Positions 33,406 to 45,200 of a DNA stretch of 64,000 nucleotides are shown piece by piece; the first letter of the stretch is position 1, and each line of letters begins with the position of its first letter. The notes under the pieces were generated by a model. That model was not told where the DNA came from and ran no database searches. It worked only from the letters and a program-made list of their open reading frames with translations. The position numbers were made by a program, and so were the translations under genes. The stretch is from Pelodera strongyloides (taxonomy: Eukaryota > Nematoda > Chromadorea > Rhabditida > Rhabditidae): the NCBI GenBank assembly GCA_036852015.1, contig JAANDG010000384.1, positions 1-64,000 on the forward strand. Direction: 5' to 3'.

Positions 33406-36400
33406 ATGAACCAGAAGAACATGATGCTATGGCATCAAAATGTACCGCCATGGCATTTAGCGATGCCTGCTTTTCCACATAATGAAATGATGCAGTATTT
33501 CCCGCGGGATTGACCGCAGCAATATTATGAAGTGCAATACATTTTTCCAGAGACTGGACAGCAAGAAGTTTTTCCACCGGTTGGGGCGCAGCAGATGTTT
33601 GAACAAACTGGACAGCAGCAAGTTTTTCCACCAACTGGAGCGCAGCACATGTTTCTACAAACTGGACAGCAGCATTTTTTTCCGCAAACTGGAGCGCAGC
33701 AAGTTTTCCAATACAGTGGAGTGCAGCAACCTTTCCCACATAGTGGACAGCCGCAAGTTTTCCTGCCGAATGGAATGCAGCAAATGTATCCGCCACCGGA
33801 CATGCAGCACATGTATCAGCAGCCCGGCATGCATCACATGTACTCACAACCCGGCATGCAGCATATGTATCAGCAAAGCGGAATGCAGCATCAAGGCGTA
33901 CAGCAAATTGGAATCCACCAAGGAATGCAGCTAAACGGAATCCAACGACATCAGCAAACAGTTCCTGTAACGAGTAAGTCGATATATACAATGCGTCTAC
34001 TTTTATCGACTCAATTGAATATCATCATAGCGCATTTTTCTACATAGAATTCCGTTATTCAGTTAATTGTACAAGACTGGTAGAAAGCTGATTTCTCACA
34101 GGCTTACGAGCGTGCACGATTCTTAACATTTTGCACTGATGATCACTGGTGATCTTCGGTGTGTGCGCTCGCCAAATGATTATCTCCAACTATAATTAGC
34201 CCAATTCAGGTGCTGATGATGCGTCTGTGGCGGATAAAGATATTGGACGAACAATCGCAAACATTCGGGAACAGGAACGACTGGCCAGGCTCCAGGAAGA
34301 GGAACGAGCCGCCGAACAAGCGGTATGTCGTTTTGTTTAAAGTTTTCTTTAAAGTTTTGTTTACAGGTTTTAAGTTTAACTTAACTACCGACCAGCGACC
34401 CCAGCCACTACGGTGCGCACACTAATTAGCAAAGTTGCACGACATGCGCAACAGTTTTCAAGAAAAACCTCGACGAACGTTTCAACTCCGTTCTAGCTAA
34501 AAAAAAAACGCCCCGTCTTCCAAAAGAAGCAGTTCAACCATCCACATTTTTTCGATACACTGATAGAGACACACGCCTCTTAGAAACAAGCCAATTCCCG
34601 TCGTGAAACGGTCAAAGAGTTAATTTTTTTCCTCAAACTGTTCCGCGCTCCCTATGAGTATCTATGCATCCATTTTGGTGCGGTTGTAAGCACGGCACTA
34701 CAGAAAGTTTTATTTAGAAGAACTCCAATCATTGCTGGTCGATGCAGGCGGTTTCACAAGAACAAGGAACAGTTCAGCGACGAGCAGTTGCTCACGAAGC
34801 TTTTCATCAGCTATCATTTCAACAATCTGTCGAGCATGGGTCCAGACCGCATGTGGAACAACCACCACCGCACATGCCGCAGCCTATTGCTTTCCCGAGC
34901 TCTGCCAGCTCAGCTCAACTATCAGAAAGTGAACTTGGCTCCGCTCCTCAGGTGTTGGCAGCTCTCGATCCTGATGAAGAAAAGAGGCACGAAACTGAGA
35001 CTTATTTGTTCCTCGTCAATCGGTTCAGAGAAACTTACCAGGGGCTGCTTATGGATGACCTGCCGAACGCTCAAGATATGCCCCACGTCCACCAGATGCC
35101 CCCAGAAAACTTCAATCACGAAATTTGTCCTGGAGGGAACCATATTGTGCAAATGACGCCCAATATAAATCCAACTACACCTACTGTTGCCGCCGTTGAA
35201 ACCAATGATCCGCACCAAGCGGAGCAAATTCCAATTCCCCAGGTGCAAGCCTGTGTGAATACGCCCGTATTTGATTATTACCAAGCACCCGCTGAATTCC
35301 ACGGTATTTCCGAGCGCTCCAACGCTCCAACGGTCGCGAATGCTGAGCGAATGGGCATCATACAACATGCTGCTCCCCAGGTTCAAATCGATCAGCATGG
35401 GCAATCAGAAGACGCAACCACTGAAACAACGAACGAATGCCCTCGCAAATTGGCCGGTGGCTCTCTTCATAACTCTGGAGAAAATTCCATTCCTAAGCCT
35501 ATCAGCCTGTCGCACGCATTCATCAACATTCTACGGGATATTGACAATGAAAGTTCGCGCATCCCAGGAAGTGGTGTGTGCGTGACGCACGATCTGCGCA
35601 TCTCCATGCATACTACAGTTGAACATCTGAAAGCCGAGCGACCAGGGAAGAGCATTCAGGTCTATGATGCCCTTTTTCATTTATTGCGCTCACTTTCAAG
35701 GAGGGAGCCCAACAATTCATCGGCACTTTCTTTTGCCCGTGGAGCGTTACGTGCCATCGACGCTGCTTTGATTTCTGCCCAGACCGAGAATCGGACCCCA
35801 ACTGAAGGACCTTCTGAAGATGTTCCCATGGAAGTAGATGTTCTTGAGGAGGACGCAACCCACATCGCTTCAGATGCTAACGTAAGTTGCATACATTTAA
35901 TTTTGACATTTACTTCAATTGGTAGAACATTTTGGATTTGAAAAGCATCTTAGACATCTGCATTCCCCTGCACAGTGTATTGTATAATGAGGTCGAATTT
36001 GTGATTATTATTCGATACTCTTTTGCATATATAAGTACAGGAATGCAGATATTGAAAAATGCTTCAAAATCCGGAGGTTGCACTACTTCATTGCTTTTTG
36101 CAGTTTTATAAACAGAGGATCGATATCCTTTTATAGGTTACTAACATAAGAAGCGTGCTGGATGTGATTACTAAAGGATAATCTAATTTAGGAAGAAAGG
36201 CAGCTGCAGTCTTCCTCACGTCCCCATCATGGTTCCTCGGGAAGACCATACAGGGTGTGGCCAACGACCGATGTGTCACCAGAGTCACTCACCAGCACTT
36301 CGGAGACTTTGCCTCAGTCTTTGCCTACTCCAAAGAAAAAAAAGGTATTCCTTAAAACTTGGTCTTTTTTTGCAATCGGACGGAGCTCCACTCCTACTTA

Positions 36401-36970
36401 GTAAACCAGATATAGTACCATTAATAGTTCTACTTTTTTATGCATTGAGAAATGAGCACAAAAATCATGAACGCCTATGTGGGTTTAAAACCGAAAATTG
36501 ATCTTTTAGTGACGAACAATCAGAAAAACAGTAGAGAATATCGCAATTAATGAGGAAGATCACAATACTAGCAACCTCTAAGGATGGGTTGATCGAGTAG
36601 TATTGAGCGCTTTGAAAATATGGTCTTGCTATTGTACAGGAAAGCATTCGTGAACGATTGGCCCGTGTGTTTGGTTCTTTGGCCGCATCAGATTGTACTC
36701 CGAAAATACTCAAAACGGTTCTCTCTGGCTACGTGAAGGAAACGTAAGTTGCATCTTGCTCTTTCGGAAATATTATGAGCTTTTTGCACATTTGGCACAA
36801 TTCTTACTTTTTTTTGCAGAATTGACGCTTCTGAGGCAGAGCAAAGGATCAGCGAGGTTTTGGAGGGAAGACGGTATCTCAGATGGAAATATGTCCAATG
36901 CGTAAAGGAAGAGGAAGAGAATCGCAGAGCACGCAGATCATCCTTACAAAGGAAGCTGCAACGAAGTTAG
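33406..36970 (+). CDS. Gln/Gly/Pro-rich protein with short tandem repeats; in-frame TGA near the start
   Basis: Six plus-strand exons join in frame: 33406-33973, 34210-34322, 34748-35881, 36192-36344, 36640-36743 and 36820-36970 (TAG), 740 codon positions. Exon 1 begins MNQKNMMLWHQNVPPWH, then meets TGA at 33511-33513, after which the same frame stays open. It encodes about a dozen degenerate 8-10-residue repeats (QTGQQQVFPPTGAQ, later GMQHMYQQPGM), a prion-like low-complexity region. Exon 2 is a charged helix (IANIREQERLARLQEEERAA). The long third exon is mostly disordered with one folded-looking part (SHAFINILRDIDNES through LFHLLRSLSR). A PKKKK motif follows, then a helical C-terminus (LKTVLSGYVKET, SEVLEGRRYLRWKY). 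The function is unknown; a nuclear role is inferred from composition and the basic motif. If the TGA is real, translation may begin after an alternative acceptor at 33519-33520, or the copy is impaired. Confidence 0.7.
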
Positions 36971-38462
36971 TTCATGTTGTTTTGCGGCTCCTTTACATTG
37001 AAGAGGTGATGTTTTTGCGACTTTACGCACTATTTTGTATGAGTAAATGAATCATCCTGTAAAGCGCATGTTTTGAGAGTTTCTTCGAGGTAAACTTTTC
37101 GAAAAAAAAATTTTTTTGTTGCACATTTTGATGTGGTTTTGACAAGAATTCCTTATTTACAGAAGCATAACACCGATTGCACGTTAAAATGCGAGAGAGG
37201 AGTCATGTGGTAGACGTTTCTTGTGCTTTAAGATTTTAGAACAGTTTGTTATAGGTTCCTTATACTTCGTACTTATTACTTTGTTAAGCATCATTCGGCA
37301 GTACAAGGTTATGTTTATGTTTCTAATAACGATTGTTTGTTTATCTGTATATATATAACATAATGTTACATTGTTGTTGCATCTTTTCGTTGTACTAAAA
37401 GCCGGTACCGTTCTTGTAAGTTCCTTTGAAACTGCCGTTGTATAATCACACTTCCATGATGCCGTTTTCTTCGTTTTAATTGTTTAACTTACCGGCGTTA
37501 CTAACCCTAGGTTTTCTTGATAAGTATGGTCAGATGCTCAATTGGGCGGGTGAGTGCCCTACATTTCGATACCTAACTCTGAGGCCCTTTGGTATCACGA
37601 ACAGTGTATATGAGTGCAATGTCTGTTGGTGATTCACCATGGACATAATTGCCCTTTTGTCAGAAAAAGACAAATAAAAATTGGGCGTATCTACCCGCGT
37701 AGTTGAGTGTTTTGATATTGGAACCCTACTTGCCGCATAAAATTTTCACACTAATGAAAATAATAACAAAGTTTTCAGTAACCCAGGCCTTTCGGAATAT
37801 CAACCCCCGAGGCTGCGCGTTGTTCTTTTTCTGAGTCTTCCTTTTCAGAACCATTTGTGTGTTTTTAGGAAATATGGACAAATGCCACTTCTGCGTAGTC
37901 AGAACAGGTAATACTCGTAATATTTTTGTGCGTATATTTGGCATCAACTGAGAGTATACGATGTGTTTGTGTCCTGGCTGAGAAGCAGCTATTTTTCTTT
38001 GTGCTTTTCAAAAATTGGCCATATTTTTCCTTCCACTGTGTATAAAAGGTCGTCTATAATATCCAGATCGCCCAATTTCGACATATAATCTTTAATCACC
38101 TCCTATTTATTGAATTCACATAGTTATATTATCCATGTCATGTAGTTTATATGTATTGGGGCGTATTTATTTCGTTCGGTGTTTGTTGTTGTGACCGTGT
38201 ATTTTTATTTTATTTTAATGGCTATATTTACTATATTTTCTGTCTCATTTATCGGTTTCAATATAATATCCACATGTATAATAAAGATTTTTTGACTGAA
38301 TGATGGTTATAGCATGTATAATTATAGTTTGTTGTTGAATCGATGTATGTGCTGGTATTTGCTAAAATATATAAATTCGTTATGGTTGAAAAGGTTTGTT
38401 TCAGGATTAAGATTTGTGTAAAGCGCCTGTTCTTTGCGCGATGTTCGTTTTGACAGACGCAC

Positions 38463-38464
<2 letters not shown>
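36971..38464. other. 3' flank and spacer
   Basis: A+T-rich 3' region of the preceding gene. AATAAA near 37674 is a possible late polyadenylation signal. No other gene is seen. Confidence 0.35.
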
Positions 38465-38503
<39 letters not shown>

Positions 38504-38561
38504 GTGTGTGTGTGTCTGTGTGTGTGTGTGTGTGTGTGTTGTTTGTGTGTGTGTGCGTGTG

Positions 38562-38610
<49 letters not shown>

Positions 38611-38635
38611 TGTGTGTGTGTATGTGTGTGTGTGT
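38465..38635. repeat. (GT)n microsatellite
   Basis: About 170 bp of GT repeats with TTG, CTG and TATG interruptions. Cys-Val open frames here are artefacts. Confidence 0.97.
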
Positions 38636-39151
38636 CACGGCCATGGCCTTCCTAGATCTTACCATTTTGACATTTCGCATAACTAGTTCGACCCTTCGAA
38701 CATAAAAAGTACAAACAGATGCTTGTCTCCATTTTTATTCATTAAATGTTTCTCCTCTAACTTATTGAATTACACGCTCAGGATACACGGCAATATTCTG
38801 TTCTCTAGTTTAGCTAGGCGGTTTGGTTTTCAAAAATGGCACATCTAACAGTAAGCATTATATGCAATGACAGACTAATGGCAACGCCCACAATGTATAA
38901 TGAAACACATAACTTGTTTATTATTATAATCCCGAAAATCTTGCCTTTGAAGCAGCGCAGCCAGAGGTCACATCTGTGCAGGACACATTGATCTTTATCA
39001 ATAAACAATGCATTATAGAATGTACACAAGACAAGACATTTGCCGGATGTATTCTCATTCCGGCACTGTTCCCCCGACTAGGTCGGTTGCTAGTGAAATT
39101 ACATAGTAATCTTGAAAACACATTTATTCACCGGATAGCTGTGTCTGTTCT

Positions 39152-42100
39152 CAGCAAAGACCAATCTCTGATGATCAACGCTGTCATGGTGAGTTTCTAG
39201 TGTTAAAGAATGTGTCAATATAGTTTTCTGGAATAGTTTTCTTGACGAGGTCCTTCGTTCAAGACATGCGGACTGGCGTTAGCGTGAAAAGAAACAAAAT
39301 ATTGGTTTGTTACTGACTACGTTACGCCATACCGCGTGTATCCACAAGTGAAAGATAGCCCTTTTAATCATTGCACAATGTATACCGTAACTCTGACCAA
39401 AGATTGATAAGTAAAAATACCTACTACACCGAATAATACTATTTTATTGATGGCACGTAAAATTATGCATCTTCATTAAACTATTATTAACAGCCGAGGT
39501 AAACGTGGTTTTCTTGATAAAGATAGAGCTAGAGCTAGAGCCAAGATAGAGCTACTCGGTTTCCCGTAGAACTAAGTAAGCTGTCATTTAAGAGAAGGAA
39601 AGATATTGTCGGTGACCAAGGCATACCAATGGTGCATGGTCGACAATGTAATGGCCATGAGCAATTAAAATGAACACACTGACCACCTGTAGTCTACCGA
39701 AGGCTGCACGGTACATTGGTATTCCGCTGAATCATTTCAACCATGACTCTAGTGTTTCATCTAAAGCTTGAAAGAAGATTTGCTTACTTTTTCAACAGAT
39801 TATAAGATTTGACACAAACTTGTATCTGGAGTAAAGACTACTCTAGTTAGTTTTACGTACAACTTACTGCTTGAACACGTGGAACCACAGATTTCCTTTC
39901 TTAATATCTTCTACAGTTTCGCTACATGTGGTACTTTTATCCAACCAGTGCCGCTTTCACAGAGAACTGTTAGTCAAACAATGTACATTGTGTTTAAAAC
40001 AAAACAAAGACGGTACACTAATATATCTTTGTTCATTGTTCCAGAGAATGAATAATAAACAAAAAGACGCTCCTTTGAAATAGTTTACCAGATGCCACAA
40101 CTCGGTGTATCGTGATCCTTATCAACCGGCTGTGTAACCGACACTGGTAGCAAACAAAAGCTCACAAAGCAAGGGCCACCGCCTTCCAGATGTGCAAAAA
40201 AATAATACTAAACACACTGTGAAGGATGAACCCAGATTCTGCACCTCATTCTGCCTCAGTTCCCTTAAGCGAGGTGGCTGCCTGATCTCGCCTCTGAACG
40301 TCTTATTTCATTGCAATCCATAAAACACGATCGACAGGACGGAGGAACTAATGGTTGCAAGGTAAGGGTCCTAGGCGTGCGGTCCTCATATATCAAAAAA
40401 GAGCGTGTTACACCCTTCTTCTGAGTTTTCCCCTGTTGTTTGTTGTTAAGTCTACCTCCTAGTCTAAAATCCGTTGCCTGTGCTGCGGCTTGACGTACAT
40501 ATAACGTTAACTTCTGTGTCTTACCAAAAACAATCCCTGATGGTCAACGTTGTCATGGTGAATTTAGAGAGAATGATAATGAATCAATATAATATCCTCT
40601 TCCTCGGTTCAGGACGGGCGGTCTGGCGTTAGCGTGGCATGAAACAAAATATTGGTTTGTTATTGCCCACACTGCGTCAGACCGCCTGTGACCACAATTG
40701 AATGATAGTCCCCTTAATTCCTTTTGGTTCCTTCGGTTGACGTTCTATGTGTTGATTGTTAACCAATTAGCCATTATTATTAATTATTACACACCGTGTG
40801 GACCGTAATTCTGTACTGAACTTTCGGCGAAGCATTGATTACAAAGTAAAAAATGTATTGTGATGATTCGTAAACACATCATCAATTAAATATTATCAAC
40901 CGATGTAGTAAACAGGATTTTCTTTGTAATCTGTGTTTTACCAACAGTTCAAGACAGAAGTCGCAGTTTCCCGTATAAATAAACTGTGATGTAAGCTAAC
41001 AAGGGAACTAAGATAGTTGAAGGTGGAATATGAGGAAACCGACTATTCCGCACGAAAATCATAACCTTATGCACAAGACTGTACAATGATATGTTTATCT
41101 GTTGTTGTTCCAGAGAATGAGCGAAGCTCCTTTGAAATAGTTTACCAGATGGCACAACTCGGGTTCGTGATCCTTATCAACCGACCGTGTAACCGACACT
41201 GGTAGGAAACAGAAGCGCACAAAAGAAGGGCCACCGCCTTCCAGATGTGCAAAAAAATAAACATAATTTAGAATGGACCCTCATTGTGGACCTCATTCTG
41301 CCTTAGTTCCCTCGCACGAGGTGGGCACCTGGTATTGCCTCTGCCTCTGAACGTCTTATTTCATTGCAGTCCGTTAAACACGACAGAAAAGAAGTACTGT
41401 TGCAAGGTAAGGGTCCTCCGCATGCAGTTTTAATATATAAAGAAGCGTATGTTACACCGCTAGTGTGATTTTGTCTTCTTATTTATTATTTTGATGACTA
41501 CCTCCCAACCAATGTCCGCCGTATACTAGCTGTCTGAGCTGCGACTTAACGTATATTTAAAGTTAACGTCTAAGTCTACGTCTCATCAAAATCGCTGCTG
41601 GTCAGCGTTGACATGGTGAGTTTAGAGAGAATGATAAATAATGAATCAATATAATATCCTCGATCCTCGGTTCAGGACGGGCGGTCTGGCGTTAGCGTGG
41701 CATGAAACAAAATATTGGTTTGTTATTGCCCACACTGCGTCAGACCGCCTGCATTCACAAGTGAAAGATAGTCCTCTTAATTCCCTTTGGTTCTTTTTGG
41801 TGGAAGTTCTTTCTTTGTATCGATTGTTAACCGGTAAATCATTATTATAAATGATTACACACCATGTGGACCGTAATTCTGTCTTGAACTGTTGACGAAG
41901 CCAAGACTACCGAGTAAAAAATGGCTACAACATAGGGTAATAATAGTTTTGTGATGGGTAGTAAATACATCATCAATTAAATATCATAAACGGCTGTAAT
42001 AAGCAGGTTTTTCTTGGTAATCTATGCTTTTCCAGCAGTTCAAACTGCCATTGCCCGCATGAACAAGTTCAAGCTTAGACGGTGGAATCTCAGGAAGCTG

Positions 42101-42600
42101 TCTAAGCCTCACGAAAGTCATAACTATACACATTTTGAATCACCGTCTACGCGCGTAGTTCCCGTGCAAGCTTTGCAAAATATTTCCGATAAAGACAGTA
42201 CAATGATATATTTATGTTAATTGTTGTCCTAGAGAATGGCCGAAGCTCCTTTGAAATAGTTTACCAGATGCCACAACTCGGGGTATTGTGATCCTTGTCA
42301 AACGACCGTGTAACCGACACTGGTAGGAAACAGAAGCTCACAAAGCAAGCACGCCTTTCAGATTTCTATGAAAATAAACATACTTTGCAGAATGGACCCT
42401 CAATGTGGACCTCATTCCCCCCAGTTCCCTCGCACGGGGTGGTTGCCTGATCTTGCACCTGAACATCTTATTTCTGTGCAATCCGTAAACCACGATCGAT
42501 GTGTAAGAGGAACAAATGTTCACATGGTAAGTGTCCTGCGCATGCAGTTTTCATGTAAGAGTATGTTACACCTTCCTTCTGAGTTTATTTCCTTTTTTTG
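39152..42600 (+). repeat. Three-copy tandem repeat of about 1.1-1.3 kb
   Basis: Three units begin near 39152, 40521 and 41582. Shared landmarks in order: TCAACGTTGTCATGGTGA; the block GGCGTTAGCGTGGCATGAAA followed by CAAAATATTGGTTTGTTA (39270, 40625, 41685); GCTCCTTTGAAATAGTTTAC (about 40069, 41128, 42247); TGTAACCGACACTGGTAG (about 40131, 41189, 42309); and a downstream block with CTCATTCTGCCTCAGTTCCC. Units 2 and 3 are closest (about 1062 bp apart); unit 1 is more diverged and longer. No conserved reading frame spans the units, so non-coding duplication is most likely. Confidence 0.85.
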
Positions 42601-42867
42601 TAACGACTTCCTAACATGTGCTAGCTGTCTGAGCTACGGCTTAACGTATATTTTACGTTCATTGGGAATTATGCGATTGCCACAGTTCAGATAGAGAGTT
42701 TTAGCCTCCGACTACTGCTTTTTGGTAGCGTTCCCCGTCGTTCCAAACTAAAATATTTTGACGGCATCCCTTTGTGTTTTTCTAAGATTTTGAGCAGTTT
42801 TTCCAACGGAAAAAGGGTAAAAGAGGCGTTGATGTGCTTTAGCGGATACATAATCGCCCTCCACCCC

Positions 42868-44370
42868 CTCTCCGCGCTGTCTGAATAGTTTTTGATGAAA
42901 CGTATCGTTTTGTGATAGCTCAACAATAACTATTCAGATAGAGCCGTTATGTCTACATTTGGGAAATGATAGAGAGCAAACCGTTAGCCATAGGCTCCAG
43001 CCAGGATAGGTAATGTACCGGCCCACCACTCTATCTATGCACTGTCTGAATAGTCACGGATTGTGCATTTCGTTTAGTAATACATTAAAGGGACGCGGTC
43101 ACCGTATTGACCCTTATATATATACTTTGTGTTTTTTTAACTGCACAGTATGAAAAACATAGCGTTGGAAAAAATCCGACGAAAAACGTTGCTTTCGGCG
43201 AGAAATTCATTGATTAAAAAAGTTGCGTCCGATCCAAGGTCCACAGTTAGCCATAGAAACCCAAATGTTATAATGCCCGCGAGGTATTCGACCGATTAAT
43301 TAGTGGAATAACGTTCGTCCAGTCATTATCAGCACGGCCATATGCTGGACAATTACTAGGGTTACGGTGCGTATTGGTTCGAGGACACGATTTTTCGTCA
43401 TCATTTTACTCGCTGTTGCCGCGTTTCTTGCAAGACATTTTCCCAACACTATGTGTTATAAATAATGAAGATAATAAAAACGCAAAGTATACATAAGGGC
43501 CAAAACGGTGACCGCGTCCCTTTAACAGTGACTTTTTCGGATAGATTGTTTGCATATGTCGAGGAAGATCGCCATGTTTCTTCTAAATTAAGCAGTGTTT
43601 TTCCTTCTTACCATAGTGGGTGTGAAATGGAAAACACGGTCGCTTGCGTAATCGCTACAATAGCTTTGCTAGGATACACAACTACAACTCATTAGAACAA
43701 ACACTAGGCGCCTCTTGGCCATTTACGAATGCCAGCCTACATACAAACTGTAAAACAAGGAAACACCATCATCCATCCACTTCGCTTTGAGTTAAAACAT
43801 GTATTTTGAATCAAACAGATGCAGTAACTTCAGTCCTTCCTCATTGCCGAGCTGAGTGCAGAAGGCCAGAAAGTAGTCGCTCTGTTGGTAATAAAGATGT
43901 GTGTTTGTGTTGCACAATATTTGAATTTACATATGTCCATCAAATCTTCCTTCCCTCTGTCTGTTAGTTATTGTTGATCTATTTCACTTGGCAATAAATC
44001 AGCAACAACTATTCAGATGGAGCAGTTGATCAGCTTGCATGTTTTATTCAAGTAATTGAGGGATTGTGCATAGCTTCCACCACTCCCTATGCGCCCTGTC
44101 TGAGTAGTAGTTGATGAACTATTTCACCTAGCAATAGTGCTCGACTACTGCTCAGATAGAGCAATTGAACAGTGCTAAATGCTTGCATATATGTCTAGGA
44201 ATATTGCCATTAGGTACCTGATAGAGACTTCAATCGGCCTGTTTTGCATATGTCCAATAATTAAGTGATTGTACAGCGCCTCCTTCACTCCCAATACGCG
44301 CTCGTCTGAATAGTCATTGATGATCCGTTTCATCGAGTAACTGATGACTGTTCGGATAGAGCAAATTAAC
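42868..44370. repeat. Dispersed family of short palindromes (about 75 bp each)
   Basis: At least three full copies with long arms: 42870-42945 (GCTGTCTGAATAGT ... ACTATTCAGATAGAGC), 44093-44165 (CCTGTCTGAGTAGTAG ... CTACTGCTCAGATAGAGC) and 44293-44365 (CGTCTGAATAGTCAT ... ATGACTGTTCGGATAGAGC). Single arms lie near 42695, 43043 and 44000. Loops of about 30 bases share TGATGAA and TTTC motifs. Arms vary while staying largely complementary. Confidence 0.75.
43089..43521. mobile_element. TTAA-flanked MITE, family B
   Basis: The left end AGGGACGCGGTCACCGT is matched by the exact complement ACGGTGACCGCGTCCCT at the right; similarity continues for about 40 bp (CCCTTATATATATACTTTG against its complement). 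TTAA flanks both ends (43085-43088 and 43522-43525). 433 bp, no transposase. It shares the AGGGAC tip and target site with family A but has different arms. Confidence 0.92.
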
Positions 44371-44855
44371 AGTGGAACTTGTTTGAATATGTCTAGGAAC
44401 ATTGCTATTTGTCTTTTGAAATGATAGCTGGATAGGCCGTTAATTTTGTGTATTTTTTCAGAAGTTGCGTTACTGAGTAATACTGCACAACTATAGCTCA
44501 TCAAAATCCACCAATAAAATAGTTCTTTGGTTTTAGATCCAGTCACATCGCATTTCTTTTTCAGGCAGTGACACCAAGTAAAACAGTAAGTCGTGAATCA
44601 AGGATGGACTATCAATCCATAGTACTTTGTTGCTACAAGAAGCAAGCTAAAAGCAAAAAGGTCCTTTATTCGTAGGTAGCGTCACCACATCCTATAACTA
44701 GCTGCTACACCAAAAATAAAGTTTTCAGTGTATTCATTATTCCTTTCAAAATAAATCCTGTTTTTGTTCAAATTTGAGTAATTTCACCAAAAATCTTGCG
44801 TCCGCACATTAGTTGTTTCGAACCTCTATTTACTTTCTCAATATCCCTGATCACA

Positions 44856-45144
44856 TCTAGCATGGTGTAGTGGATATGGCGTCGGACTCTAACTCTGGAG
44901 GTGCAGGGTTCGATCCCATGAGTGGTCGTACATTTTGCGGTCTTGATTTGTTTCATCTGATCTCGTGAGGAGTAGATAACATCGTCATCATCATCTGAAT
45001 TCGCGGCCCGGTGGTCTAGTGGTTAGAAGCTCTGTCTACCACTCTACACATCACGAGTTCAATACCACTCGGGTGACTTCTTGATGGGGGAAGTCTTAAT
45101 CGTGCAAATCCCTAGGCGAAGAAAGAAGAAAGAAGACGGCCACG

Positions 45145-45180
<36 letters not shown>

Positions 45181-45200
45181 AAAAAAGCAAAAAAAAAAAA
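44856..45200 (+). mobile_element. tRNA-derived SINE-like element with A-rich tail
   Basis: Two tRNA-like segments lie in tandem. At 44856-44927: D-arm-like TGTAGTGGATATGGC, anticodon-arm-like TCGGACTCTAACTCTGG and T-arm GGGTTCGATCCC; the anticodon position reads CTA, but the acceptor ends do not pair. At 45003-45077: GGTGGTCTAGTGGTTAGAAG and GAGTTCAATACC. An A-rich stretch follows, ending in a nearly pure A tract (45144-45200). Internal polymerase III promoter boxes followed by a poly-A tail are the plan of a tRNA-derived SINE; a functional tRNA is unlikely. Confidence 0.65.

Noticed and set aside
33341..33991. 216-codon minus-strand frame, Ala/Cys-rich
   Set aside because: It is antisense to the repeat exon and arises from the repeat's codon periodicity. 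The plus strand has spliced exons before and after in phase.
38258..38705. Cys-Val and His-Thr open frames
   Set aside because: They are translations of the GT microsatellite.
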